Part shown: positions 17,218-25,666 of the stretch, in pieces
Position numbering within the stretch: the first letter of the stretch is position 1
Layout: every line of letters starts with the position of its first letter
Source of the DNA: Endozoicomonadaceae bacterium
GTDB taxonomy: Bacteria > Pseudomonadota > Gammaproteobacteria > Pseudomonadales > Endozoicomonadaceae
Assembly (NCBI GenBank): GCA_023146365.1
Contig: JAGLCE010000107.1
Coordinates: 1 to 35,729, forward strand
DNA: 35,729 bases
Reading direction: 5' to 3'
Made by a program: the position numbers and the translations under genes
Notes under the pieces: generated by a model
What the model was told of the DNA's origin: nothing
What the model saw: the letters and a program-made list of their open reading frames with translations, nothing else
The model's database searches: none

Positions 17218-17368
17218 ACCGTGATCGATTACGATGTATTGTTCCGATTTTTCCAGCACAATCTCTCTGGGATGATGTTTTCACTTATGCGTTGAAAACC
17301 GCTATGTCGCTGACTATCTGGGTCACTGAAATCGTTGACCGGATAATCGTATTGAAGGGGTAAATAGA

Positions 17369-18115
17369 TTGGTGAGCGGTACTTTGATAAAAACAGCCAT
17401 TATTGGTGGTACAGGTCTTAGTGATCTGGAAGGTTTATGCCCTCGTCGTCAGGGCGCTGCTGAAACGATTTGGGGGTCGGTATCGGCTCCTGTTTTGGTG
17501 GGTGACTTTCATGACCAAGAAGTTGCTTTTCTTGCCAGACATTCTGCTGATCATTCATTGCCACCCCACAAAATTAACTATCGTGCGAATATTCAGGCGC
17601 TGAAAGATCTTAATGTTGAACAGATTATTGCCGTTAATGCCGTTGGAGGGATAACCGATCCTATGTGCAGTGGTATGATTTGCATCCCTGATCAGATTAT
17701 TGATTATACGGCTGGCCGTGAACATACATTTTTTAGTGATAATTTTTCTGTGTCAAAACATATAGATTTTACAATGCCTTACGATCATAAGTTAAGGCAG
17801 TTACTGATCAGTTCGGCTAAAAAGTCTGGTGTCGCCGTGGTAAATAGTGGGGTCTATGGCTGTGTCAATGGCCCCAGGTTTGAAACGGCAGCTGAAGTCT
17901 TGCGGATGGAGCGAGATGGTTGTGATCTCGCTGGAATGACCGGGATGCCTGAAACTAGTCTGGCACGAGAATTGGAAATACCTTATGCTTCGATCTGCTT
18001 GGTGGTCAATCAAGCGGCCGGTAAGGCAGAAGAGATAATTACTATTGATGCCATTCGGCAGGTACTGGCCGAGGGGATGAAAAGGGTAGGGCGGTTATTG
18101 GGGGCTATTTTATAG
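17369..18115 (+). CDS. S-methyl-5'-thioinosine phosphorylase (MTIP/MTAP type)
   Basis: This purine nucleoside phosphorylase-family enzyme phosphorolyses methylthioinosine or methylthioadenosine in the methionine salvage branch. Motifs: AIIGGTGLSDLEGL, FLARHSADHSLPPHKINYRA, AVNAVGGI, IDYTAGREHTFF, NGPRFETAAEV and LAGMTGMPETSLARELEIPY. It resembles Pseudomonas aeruginosa MTIP, including MTGMPE where many adenosine-preferring enzymes differ, so inosine preference is likely but not proven. AAGGGG at 17355-17360 is eight bases before a TTG (17369) and eleven before an in-frame GTG (17372); either could start it. Length 248 residues. It is 151 bases downstream of nagZ. Confidence 0.88.
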   Translation: MVSGTLIKTAIIGGTGLSDLEGLCPRRQGAAETIWGSVSAPVLVGDFHDQEVAFLARHSADHSLPPHKINYRANIQALKDLNVEQIIAVNAVGGITDPMCSGMICIPDQIIDYTAGREHTFFSDNFSVSKHIDFTMPYDHKLRQLLISSAKKSGVAVVNSGVYGCVNGPRFETAAEVLRMERDGCDLAGMTGMPETSLARELEIPYASICLVVNQAAGKAEEIITIDAIRQVLAEGMKRVGRLLGAIL

Positions 18116-18277
18116 TATGGTCTGTTGTTTTTAATTGCTATTGTTCAGTTGGTGATTTTATGATTAATGAAATATAATAGCGAGGATAGACCGTTTTGTG
18201 GTTTTTTAGTCTGCAGAGATTGGAGTGATCCTGCGGAGTGAATATCAATAATCGCCATTTTGGAGTTGACAGCGTAT

Positions 18278-19471
18278 ATGGATATTCTGATTGTCGAAGA
18301 CGCTAGAGATCAACGCTTTATTCTGTCCACTTTTATTCGAAAGTTGGGTTATGTCGCTCATGAAGCAGAAGATGGCCGACAAGCACTTTCCTATATTGAA
18401 GCGAACCCTCAGATACCTATTGTCATCAGTGACTGGGTGATGCCGGAGATGGATGGCATTGAGTTGTGTCAGACGATACGTGGGCGGGATCTAGGCCGTT
18501 ATATTTATTTTGTGCTTCTGACGGGTAATCAGGATAATGACGCTGTTGTTCAGGGAATGAGCATCGGAGCTGATGATTTTCTGCATAAGCCGATTAATTT
18601 TCGAGAGCTAGAAGTGAGGCTCAAGGCTGGGGTGAGGATTATTGAGCTGGAGCGTACTCTGGAAGAACGGAATAAAGAGCTGGCAGGCGCTTTTAAAATT
18701 ATCAAACAAGATCTTGAATCAGCTGCCAAAACTCAAGCAGAGCTTTTGGTGCAACCGACAACCATCGACAAGGTAAGCTTTGACTGGTTTTTCAAGCCTA
18801 GCAAGATTATTGGTGGTGATATGTTCGGCTACTTTTCTCTGAGTGATGAACATGTTGCGTTCTATCAGTTGGATGTTGCCGGACATGGAATACCCTCAGC
18901 CCTCTTCTCGTTCAGTATGAATAATTTGATGGGCGATAACACAGGCAAGACATCGTTGCTTAGGGAAACTATTGCTGAGGCGCCTTACTACCGGATACTG
19001 GATCCACATGAGGTGCTGGGTTGTCTCAATGAGCGGTTTCAAACGACGGTTGAAAGTATGCTGTATTTTACGATGGTTTATGGTGTAATACATACGCCAA
19101 CGGGAAAATTGTCGATTAGCCATGCTGGGCATCCGCCAGCAATGTGGATGAAGTCTGATCTTGGTGAGACAGACTTTGTGGAGGGGGAAGGCGTTCCAGT
19201 TGGGATGGTTCCAGGTATAACTTATGAGACCAAAAATCTACAGCTTACTAAGGGGGATCGACTGTTCCTTTACTCTGATGGCATTGTTGAGTGTGAAAAC
19301 AATCAAGGCGATATGTTTGGTCAGGATAAGCTAAAAAATCTATTGAAAGAATCACAGACGTTGCCGATGAATGATGTGATCGTGTCAGTTCAGAATCAGA
19401 TAGAGGATTGGCAGGGACACGGTCAATTTGAGGACGATGTTACTTATTTGATTATGGAATGGCAGCCTTAG
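18278..19471 (+). CDS. Response regulator with PP2C-type (SpoIIE/RsbU-like) phosphatase output
   Basis: A two-part protein of 397 residues. Residues 1-120 form a receiver domain: acidic pocket Glu7/Asp8, phosphoacceptor Asp52 (ISDWVMPEMDG), Thr82 and Lys104 (FLHKPINF). A coiled-coil linker follows (about 120-150, ELERTLEERNKELAGAFKII). The rest is a PPM/PP2C phosphatase: KIIGGDMFGYF, LDVAGHGIPSALFSF, ISHAGHPPA, LFLYSDGIVE and FEDDVTYLIM carry the metal-binding Asp residues. I chose ATG 18278 over an upstream TTG. The phosphatase should dephosphorylate the STAS protein encoded next. In Pseudomonas HsbR the kinase is part of the same chain; here it is a separate gene. No cognate histidine kinase is in the window. 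Confidence 0.93.
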   Translation: MDILIVEDARDQRFILSTFIRKLGYVAHEAEDGRQALSYIEANPQIPIVISDWVMPEMDGIELCQTIRGRDLGRYIYFVLLTGNQDNDAVVQGMSIGADDFLHKPINFRELEVRLKAGVRIIELERTLEERNKELAGAFKIIKQDLESAAKTQAELLVQPTTIDKVSFDWFFKPSKIIGGDMFGYFSLSDEHVAFYQLDVAGHGIPSALFSFSMNNLMGDNTGKTSLLRETIAEAPYYRILDPHEVLGCLNERFQTTVESMLYFTMVYGVIHTPTGKLSISHAGHPPAMWMKSDLGETDFVEGEGVPVGMVPGITYETKNLQLTKGDRLFLYSDGIVECENNQGDMFGQDKLKNLLKESQTLPMNDVIVSVQNQIEDWQGHGQFEDDVTYLIMEWQP

Positions 19472-19487
19472 CAGCCTTAGCAGCCTT
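19462..19487 (+). repeat. 9-bp tandem repeat over a stop codon
   Basis: GCAGCCTTA occurs as two full copies and one partial copy (last base C). The TAG stop of the response regulator (19469-19471) lies across the first boundary, and the repeat fills the space before the STAS ribosome site. Confidence 0.8.
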
Positions 19488-19506
19488 CAAAGGGAGAGAT
19501 AGAAAA

Positions 19507-19842
19507 ATGGGATATCAATCCAGCCAAAAAGGTGATGCAACCGTTGTTACGGTTGAAGAGTCTCGCTTGGATGCGAGTATTGCCGGTGGATTTAAAGACT
19601 TCATGATGGATCTGATCGATTCTGGTAATGCGGAGTTTGTCATTGATATATCAGAAATAAGCTTTATGGATAGTAGTGGTTTGGGCGTTATAGTTGCTAT
19701 TCTGAAGCAGCTAAATGGTAAGGGTAGTGTTAAATTGGTGGGTCCCCAGAAAGCGGTGAGTGACCTTTTTGATTTGACGTGCATGGATCGTATTTTCAAG
19801 ATCTATGCGACAGTCGATGAAGCATTAAACAATTCACAATAA
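19507..19842 (+). CDS. STAS-domain anti-sigma factor antagonist
   Basis: This 111-residue STAS protein is of the SpoIIAA/RsbV/HsbA kind. FVIDISEISFMDSSGLGVIV holds the phosphorylatable Ser (Ser56 or Ser57 in D-S-S-G-L). Unphosphorylated it would bind the anti-sigma kinase encoded next and release its partner; phosphorylated by that kinase, it would let go. The start at ATG 19507 is supported by AAGGGAGAG upstream and by the usual domain length. An in-frame ATG at 19459 would overlap the phosphatase gene and add an Ala-rich leader encoded by the 9-bp repeat. It lies 35 bases after the phosphatase gene. Confidence 0.92.
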   Translation: MGYQSSQKGDATVVTVEESRLDASIAGGFKDFMMDLIDSGNAEFVIDISEISFMDSSGLGVIVAILKQLNGKGSVKLVGPQKAVSDLFDLTCMDRIFKIYATVDEALNNSQ

Positions 19843-19857
19843 CTAGGGCAGGCTTGC

Positions 19858-20295
19858 ATGAAAAAGCGAACCCAATGTATTCGGCTATTCATTGATAGTC
19901 AACTTGAAGATATTGTGCTGGTTGCCATGGCCGTGCGTGGTATATGTGCAATAACAGAATTTTCTGTTGACGAAGTGAATCGAATGGAACTTTGCATTGT
20001 TGAAATTACTAATAATGTGATTGAGCACGCCTATAGTAATGAAGTAGGGAAGACAATCGAGATTTTGATTAACCTGAGTAGTGATATGATTGAGATTGTT
20101 GTCAGCGATTGGGGTACCAAGATGGAGAAAAAACATCTGGATAACGATCCAGCGCAGGATGCGATGTCTATGGATATAGACGCTTTGAGTAGCAGTGGCA
20201 GAGGAATTAATATCGTTAAGAAAATAATGGACGATGTTAATTATGTATCTTCTGATGGTAAAAACAGTTTCTACATGAGTAAACACCTGAATTGA
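19858..20295 (+). CDS. Anti-sigma factor serine kinase, HATPase_c (RsbW/SpoIIAB-like)
   Basis: This is a GHKL ATP-binding domain protein of 145 residues. The N box is CIVEITNNVIEHAY, the G1 box VSDWGTKM, and the G2 box SSSGRGINIVKKIMDDV. Such proteins phosphorylate their STAS antagonist and sequester a target, classically a sigma factor. It begins 15 bases after the STAS gene with AGGGCAGG upstream, completing a three-gene partner-switching operon. No sigma factor or flgM is adjacent, so the target cannot be named; RpoS or a surface-attachment regulator would be precedents (Shewanella CrsR/CrsA, Pseudomonas HsbR/HsbA). Confidence 0.9.
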   Translation: MKKRTQCIRLFIDSQLEDIVLVAMAVRGICAITEFSVDEVNRMELCIVEITNNVIEHAYSNEVGKTIEILINLSSDMIEIVVSDWGTKMEKKHLDNDPAQDAMSMDIDALSSSGRGINIVKKIMDDVNYVSSDGKNSFYMSKHLN

Positions 20296-20631
20296 TAGGG
20301 AGACGTTGAGACGTTAGTTAGAGCCTGTCAATATATCACTCTTGGCCAAAGCTCCACTCTCTGTTGGTATGGCCATTTACCTCAGAAATCCTTGTCTATG
20401 TAGCTCGATCTATAAAACATGGGATTTCTGTCATATTACCGATTCAATCGGCAACAGAATTTTTAAAAATAAGGTACTAGTGATGCTCATACTTATTCAC
20501 ATATTAACGGAGCAGTCCGTGGAGTTATAGTTAAAATCTGTTTCAACATCGCTTAACAGAGTGGTTTTGTAGGCTTTTCAGTGCGTGATGAGAGGAGTAG
20601 AATTAAACCAATACTGAACAGATAACAGGCC
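20296..20631. other. Intergenic region before nfuA
   Basis: No gene is seen. It contains a short palindrome CCGATTCAATCGG (20439-20451), followed after nine bases by TTTTT. This could act as a weak terminator for the partner-switching operon, though the stem is only five pairs. The pattern GAGACGTT is repeated near 20301-20316. Confidence 0.35.
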
Positions 20632-21237
20632 GTGATAACATTGACTACCACGAATCTCAATATTGATATTACCACTTCAGCGCAAGATTACCTCCGTGAG
20701 CTGTTGGACAAGCAGGGTGTAGAAGGCATTGGCGTGCGACTTTTTGTTACGCAGCCTGGCACGCCTTATGCGGAGACCTGTCTTGCCTATTGCAAGCCCG
20801 GTGAGAGTAAGGAAACCGATTTAATTATTAAGCTTGAGACGTTCGATGTATGGATTGAAGCGGCAAGTGAAGAGTACTTGGAAGAGGGAATTGTTGATTA
20901 CTCAATGGATCGTATGGGAGGGCAGTTGACGATCAAGGCTCCTAATGCAAAAACACCGAAAATTGGCGAAGACAGCCCGCTCGATGTCAAGGTTAATTAT
21001 TTTCTGACCACGGAGGTTAATCCAGGGCTGGCTGCTCATGGTGGTCAAGTTCAACTCGTAGAGATTAACGAAGGGATGGCTGTTTTACAGTTCGGAGGAG
21101 GCTGTCAAGGCTGCGGTATGGTTGATGTTACACTCAAGGATGGTGTAGAGAAAACGCTTAAAAATCGCATTCCAGAACTGGTCGGTGTTCGAGATGTCAC
21201 CGATCATACCAATCGAGAAAACGCATTTTATACGTAA
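20632..21237 (+). CDS. nfuA: Fe/S biogenesis protein NfuA
   Basis: NfuA carries [4Fe-4S] clusters to target apoproteins. The N-terminal degenerate A-type (IscA-like) domain (residues about 10-105) retains GVRLFVTQPGTP but not the full Cys set. The C-terminal Nfu domain holds the cluster motif C-x-x-C, Cys158 and Cys161, in GGGCQGCGMVDVTLKDGVEK. It has 201 residues against 191 in E. coli. The start is GTG at 20632 with ACAGG upstream; a TTG at 20641 is an alternative. It is a single gene facing sthA. Confidence 0.94.
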   Translation: MITLTTTNLNIDITTSAQDYLRELLDKQGVEGIGVRLFVTQPGTPYAETCLAYCKPGESKETDLIIKLETFDVWIEAASEEYLEEGIVDYSMDRMGGQLTIKAPNAKTPKIGEDSPLDVKVNYFLTTEVNPGLAAHGGQVQLVEINEGMAVLQFGGGCQGCGMVDVTLKDGVEKTLKNRIPELVGVRDVTDHTNRENAFYT

Positions 21238-21320
21238 AAATGCTCAAATTCTGAAACAACCTCAGCAGGGATAGATTGCCTCTCGCTAGTGCATGCTAAT
21301 CAGAAAACAGAGCGTATTTC

Positions 21321-21402
21321 TGCTATCTGTCATTGATTGTATTGCTATCTGTCATTGATTGTATTGCTATCTGTCATTGATTGTATTGATTGTATTGATT
21401 GT
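21321..21402. repeat. 22-bp tandem repeat array between nfuA and sthA
   Basis: Three identical 22-bp units start at 21321, 21343 and 21365 (each begins TGCTATCTGTCATTGATTG). They run into a shorter repeat of TGATTGTAT (21387-21395) and a partial TGATTGT. The array fills the space between two convergent genes. Confidence 0.92.
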
Positions 21403-21424
21403 TATGCGTTTTATCACGATTTAT

Positions 21425-22819
21425 TTAAAATAATCTATTCATCCCATCCAAGGCTGCTACGCGGTATGCTTCAGCCATTGTTGGATAGTTAAAGGTCGTA
21501 TTAATAAAGTATTCAAGGGTGTTAACCTCGCCGGGTTGTTCCATAATGGCCTGTCCGATATGAATGATCTCTGCCGCTTGGTCACCAAAACAATGAATAC
21601 CAAGAATTTCAAGCGTATCGCGGTGGAATAGAATTTTAAGCATTCCGGCGGTTTCGCCAGTAATTTGTGCTCTAGCCAGTCGTGAAAAGAAAGCCTTGCC
21701 GACTTCATACGGTACGGCCGTTTTGGTCAGTTCTTCTTCAGTCTTACCCAGTGAGCTGATTTCAGGAATGGTATAAATGCCAGTGGGTACTGATTTGACA
21801 AACAGTGGTGCCTCATCGCTTTTGATATTATTCGCAGAAAATCGACCCTGATCGTAAGCTGCGCTGGCCAGACTTGGCCAGCCTATGACATCACCAACAG
21901 CATAGATGTTCTCGACGTCTGTCTGGTAATACTCATTCACGGTGATCTGACCTCGGTTATTGGCTTTGAGACCGATGTTTTCCAGTCCTAGATTTTTAGT
22001 ATTGCCGCTACGTCCGTTAGCCCATAGCAAGGCATTTGCCTTAATTTTTTTGCCGGATTTCATGTGCATGATCACACCATTATCCAGACCTTCAATTTTC
22101 TGATACTCCTCATTGTGACGAATAAGCACGTTAGTTTTTCTTAGATGGTAACCAAGAGCATCAGAAATCTCATTGTCGAGGAATGAAAGTAATCGATCGC
22201 GAGTATCCACCAAGTCGACCAGCACTCCCAAACCGGAAAGAATAGAGGCATATTCGCAACCGATAACACCGGCACCATAAATAATGATGCGCCGTGGTGT
22301 GTGGTTTAGCTTCAAAATGGTGTCACTGTCGTAAATTCGGGGGTGGGTGAAGTCTGTGTCAGCCGGACGGTAGGGGCGGGAGCCCGTGGCGATGATGATA
22401 TAACGGGCAGACAGATGCTCTACATTTCCATCGTTTTTTACCACCTCAATGGTGTTTTCATCAACGAAACACCCCATGCCGAAGTAGAGATCGATCCGGT
22501 TTCTGGAGTAATACTGCGTCCGTGATTTGACCTGTTTCTTGATGACCTCTTGTGCACTTTTCAATACATTAGGGAAGCTGAACCAGCGAGGCTCGCCTAT
22601 TTCTCGAAACATGGGGTTATTGTTGAAGTTGTAGATCTGTTTAACGGAGTGTCTGAGTGTCTTGGAAGGAATGGTGCCGAGATGAGTGCAGTTACCGCCG
22701 ACAGCAGGCATTTGCTCGACGACAGCGACTTGCTTGCCCAGTTTAACAGAATTAAATGCCGCTCCTTCTCCAGCCGGTCCACTGCCAAGAACGATGACAT
22801 CGTAATTTCTGACACTCAT
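21425..22819 (-). CDS. sthA: Soluble pyridine nucleotide transhydrogenase SthA
   Basis: SthA is a cytoplasmic FAD flavoprotein that moves reducing equivalents between NADPH and NAD+. Its 464 residues match E. coli SthA (466). The FAD fold begins IVLGSGPAGEGAAF. The segment GGNCTHLGTIPSKTLR has Cys44 but Thr49 where disulfide reductases of the family have the second Cys, which is the SthA hallmark. The NAD(P) site is IIYGAGVIGCEYASIL, and the second FAD segment is NIYAVGDVIGWPSLA. GGAG lies in the upstream AGGAGTC. It heads a minus-strand block of redox genes with nqrM, apbE and nqr, but is likely transcribed separately. Confidence 0.96.
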   Translation of the reverse strand: MSVRNYDVIVLGSGPAGEGAAFNSVKLGKQVAVVEQMPAVGGNCTHLGTIPSKTLRHSVKQIYNFNNNPMFREIGEPRWFSFPNVLKSAQEVIKKQVKSRTQYYSRNRIDLYFGMGCFVDENTIEVVKNDGNVEHLSARYIIIATGSRPYRPADTDFTHPRIYDSDTILKLNHTPRRIIIYGAGVIGCEYASILSGLGVLVDLVDTRDRLLSFLDNEISDALGYHLRKTNVLIRHNEEYQKIEGLDNGVIMHMKSGKKIKANALLWANGRSGNTKNLGLENIGLKANNRGQITVNEYYQTDVENIYAVGDVIGWPSLASAAYDQGRFSANNIKSDEAPLFVKSVPTGIYTIPEISSLGKTEEELTKTAVPYEVGKAFFSRLARAQITGETAGMLKILFHRDTLEILGIHCFGDQAAEIIHIGQAIMEQPGEVNTLEYFINTTFNYPTMAEAYRVAALDGMNRLF

Positions 22820-22892
22820 TAAGAGACTCCTGTAATTAGTTTAAGGCAGTGATAAAATCGCCTGAGTCTTCGTGTTGATCCGGTTTGGCCGC

Positions 22893-23117
22893 TTATGACG
22901 ATTGCTTACCAGCATCATAAAACAAGGATTCGGTATTATGCGGCAGTGTCTCAGACTGTTTGCCATCACCGCCACAGATAGGACAATCTTCCTTCAATCC
23001 AAGACTGGCCAGTCCGCCACATGACCCCTTGATTGGTTTATTCGCAACAATAACACCTATCGACATTGCAATAATGACCACGCTTAACACGGCAAACGTC
23101 AGAAGAGTAACGATCAT
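22893..23117 (-). CDS. nqrM: Na+-NQR maturation protein NqrM
   Basis: NqrM (DUF539) is a small membrane protein needed to assemble the iron centre of Na+-NQR. One N-terminal membrane helix (residues 3-25) is followed by a Cys-rich segment: Cys33 (KGSCGGLASLG) and Cys45/Cys48 (EDCPICGGD), as in known NqrM. The start at ATG 23117 (74 aa) follows GGAGA by about six bases. The frame is open to 23150, but the added residues are unlikely. It lies downstream of apbE on the same strand, the usual nqr-apbE-nqrM order. Confidence 0.93.
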   Translation of the reverse strand: MIVTLLTFAVLSVVIIAMSIGVIVANKPIKGSCGGLASLGLKEDCPICGGDGKQSETLPHNTESLFYDAGKQSS

Positions 23118-23163
23118 TGTATCGTCTCCATTAAATATGAATCTTATCACTGATGTTCAACCG

Positions 23164-24273
23164 TTACTTTACCAAGTAGGGGTTGAACGCTGAACTGGCT
23201 ACTGATTGAAAGCCTTGATCCGTATGATAGATAAAGTAGGCTGCCAACCCTTTTTTTTCGGCCAGCATCAGCCCTTTTTCTTCGCCAAGAATCATGAGCA
23301 TGGTAGCATAGGCGTCTGCTTTAGCTGTATCGTCGTCGATAACCGCCACTGACGCAAGCTGATGTTTTTCTGGGTAGCCGGTACGTGCATCAATCAGATG
23401 GGAGTAATCGACGTCTTCTTGCTCATAAAAATTCAGGTAGTCACCGGATGTTGCAATACCTTTATTATCCGCTTCTATGATGCTAGCTACTTGAGATGTC
23501 ACCCATTCCGGCTGCTTAATGGCAATACGCCAGTTCTGATCATCAGCTTTTCGACCACGAATTCTGATCTCTCCACCTACTTCAACCAAGTAGTTAGTAA
23601 TGCCTAGATCTTCCAATGCATGAGCCGCTTGGTCAACACTATACCCTTTGGCAATAGAGGATAGGTCAATAAAGACCGGTTTAATGCGGGTCAGCGTCAG
23701 TTGTTTCTGGTCAACCGCCACTCTGTCAAAACCTACTGTCTTCATGGCTTCCTGAACATTATCCTTTGACGGCACAATAGACGCTCCGTTCTTTGACTCT
23801 GACTCTGACAGCCACTGGATAAACGTAGGATTATCCTGCTCCAGATCCAGTGAAGCGACTGTTGCCTGGTTTCCTGCACCGAAACCCCAGAGGTTCACCA
23901 AAGGTCCAATGGTGACATCGTAGGCACCATCTGACATTCGGGAAATTATCTGACTTTCAGCAATTAGCTTAACAAGATCGGCACTGGCAGAAAAAGGCTT
24001 ATTGAGCGGGCTTCGATTGAATTGCATCAGTTCAGAATCGGGTTTGTAGGTGGACATCCGATCATCAACATCCTGTAGCGCACGATGGACCTGTTGATCG
24101 ACCTCCTTTTCTGATGGTGCAGCCCTATTTGTCACATACTTGATGTTATAGGTCGTCCCCATAATCTGGCCATGAAGCACTTTCAAGGAAGGGCTGGTTG
24201 ACTGATAGTAAACAGTGGCCACCAGTGCGATGGCAGCGACCGATATCAGTGTTAGTGAAAAATACTTTGGCAT
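23164..24273 (-). CDS. apbE: FAD:protein FMN transferase ApbE
   Basis: ApbE attaches FMN covalently to Thr residues of NqrB and NqrC using FAD and Mg2+. It has 369 residues. The N-terminal hydrophobic stretch (residues 6-22) looks like a signal or anchor for the periplasmic side, without a clear lipobox Cys. Motifs: GQIMGTTYNIKY, MSTYKPDSELMQFN, DVTIGPLVNLWGFG, VFIDLSSIAKGYSVD, VEVGGEIRIRG, HLIDARTGYP and AKADAYATML (metal-binding Asp/Thr region). It sits between nqrF and nqrM, but a terminator after nqrF suggests partly separate expression. Confidence 0.95.
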   Translation of the reverse strand: MPKYFSLTLISVAAIALVATVYYQSTSPSLKVLHGQIMGTTYNIKYVTNRAAPSEKEVDQQVHRALQDVDDRMSTYKPDSELMQFNRSPLNKPFSASADLVKLIAESQIISRMSDGAYDVTIGPLVNLWGFGAGNQATVASLDLEQDNPTFIQWLSESESKNGASIVPSKDNVQEAMKTVGFDRVAVDQKQLTLTRIKPVFIDLSSIAKGYSVDQAAHALEDLGITNYLVEVGGEIRIRGRKADDQNWRIAIKQPEWVTSQVASIIEADNKGIATSGDYLNFYEQEDVDYSHLIDARTGYPEKHQLASVAVIDDDTAKADAYATMLMILGEEKGLMLAEKKGLAAYFIYHTDQGFQSVASSAFNPYLVK

Positions 24274-24383
24274 GAACGTTGTTCCTGAATCAGAATCACG
24301 GTATGGATTTTACTACGATGCCAAGAGCGATACCATGAAGTTTGTCCTTGCATCGAGCCCCTGCGGAGCAAGGCCGCAGGCAT

Positions 24384-24413
24384 AAAAAAGCCCAGCATTG
24401 CTGGGCTTTTTTT
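24384..24413. terminator. Bidirectional intrinsic terminator after nqrF
   Basis: A seven-pair stem GCCCAGC (24390-24396), loop ATT and GCTGGGC (24400-24406) is flanked by six A and seven T, so it can work on both strands. On the minus strand it lies 5-34 bases after the nqrF stop, before apbE. A second small hairpin (CCTGCGG / CCGCAGG, about 24359-24380) lies next to it. Confidence 0.9.
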
Positions 24414-24417
24414 ACTA

Positions 24418-25650
24418 TCAACCGCCGAAGTCGTCGAGAAGAATATTGTCTGGCTCAACACCGAGGTCACTCAGCATATTGATGACCGCATTGTTCATCA
24501 TGGGCGGTCCGCACATGTAGAACTCACAATCTTCAGGTGCTGGATGATCCTTAAGGTAATTGTCATATAGTATATTATGAATAAACCCAGTGTACCCTTC
24601 CCAGTTGTCTTCTGGCTGAGGATCTGACAAGGCAAGATGCCATTTAAAATTGTCATTTTCAGATGCCAAATTATTGTACTCATCACTGTAGAAGGCTTCA
24701 CGCATGGAGCGTGCGCCATACCAGAATGAAATCTTACGCTTGGAGCCTAACCGTTTAAGCTGGTCAAAGATATGGGAGCGCATCGGTGCCATACCCGCAC
24801 CACCACCGACAAATACCATTTCTGCATCGGTATCCTTGGCAAAAAAATCACCGAAGGGGCCATAAACAGTGATTTTGTCACCCTGCTTCATATTAAAGAC
24901 GTAAGAAGACATCTGTCCTGGTGGTACATCCGTACCCGGAGGCGGCGAAGCAATTCGAATATTAAATTTTAGAATACCTTTCTCTTCTGGGTAGTTGGCC
25001 ATGGAGTAGGCGCGGATCACAGGCTCGGATACCTTGGACTTATACCGCCACAGGTTAAATTGATCCCAGTCTCCCTTGTACTCCTCAGGAATATCAAAGG
25101 TCTTGTAATCCACCTCGTGAGGTGGTGTTTCCAACTGGACATAACCACCCGCACGAAAATTAACATTTTCGCCTTCAGGCAGTTTTAGAACCAGCTCCTT
25201 AATAAACGTTGCCACGTTATCATTGGATGCAACCTCGCATTCCCATTTTTGTACGCCGAAGAACTCTTCAGGTACTTTGATTTTCATATTCTGCTTGACC
25301 GCCACCTGACAGGAGAGACGCCAGCCTTCTCCCAGCTCTCTTCGAGTGAAGTGGGGCTCTTCTGTCGGTAATGCGGAACCACCACCATCAGACACCTGAC
25401 ACTTGCACTGCGCACAGGTACCACCGCCGCCGCAGGCAGACGACAAGAAAACGCCTTGATCTGCCAGTGTCTGCAGTAACTTGCCACCCGCCACCGTCGT
25501 AATCGTTTTTGTTGGATCGTCGTTAATTTCAATGGTCACGTCACCGGCGCTGACCAATTTGGAACGTGCGGCAAGAATAATGACCACCAAGCTCAGCACG
25601 ATGGATGTAAACATTACAACACCCAGTGCAATGATCTGCATATCACCCAT
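24418..25650 (-). CDS. nqrF: Na+-translocating NADH:quinone reductase subunit F
   Basis: NqrF is the NADH-oxidising entry subunit: one N-terminal membrane helix (residues 5-28), a plant-type [2Fe-2S] ferredoxin domain and a ferredoxin-reductase-like FAD/NADH domain. The cluster ligands are in SSACGGGGTCAQCKCQV plus the Cys in RLSCQVAV. The FAD site is RAYSMANYP, the NADH site VFVGGGAGMAPMRSHI, and the C-terminus ends in DDFGG. The start at ATG 25650 (410 aa) has GGGGGG eight to nine bases upstream; ATG 25641 would give 407, the common length. A GTG start at 25680 overlapping nqrE is less likely. It is the last gene of nqrABCDEF. Confidence 0.96.
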   Translation of the reverse strand: MGDMQIIALGVVMFTSIVLSLVVIILAARSKLVSAGDVTIEINDDPTKTITTVAGGKLLQTLADQGVFLSSACGGGGTCAQCKCQVSDGGGSALPTEEPHFTRRELGEGWRLSCQVAVKQNMKIKVPEEFFGVQKWECEVASNDNVATFIKELVLKLPEGENVNFRAGGYVQLETPPHEVDYKTFDIPEEYKGDWDQFNLWRYKSKVSEPVIRAYSMANYPEEKGILKFNIRIASPPPGTDVPPGQMSSYVFNMKQGDKITVYGPFGDFFAKDTDAEMVFVGGGAGMAPMRSHIFDQLKRLGSKRKISFWYGARSMREAFYSDEYNNLASENDNFKWHLALSDPQPEDNWEGYTGFIHNILYDNYLKDHPAPEDCEFYMCGPPMMNNAVINMLSDLGVEPDNILLDDFGG

Positions 25651-25666
25651 GATTTTATCCCCCCTC

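Noticed and set aside
21321..21402. The tandem array considered as a CRISPR
   Set aside because: Units are head to tail with no unique spacers and no cas genes nearby.
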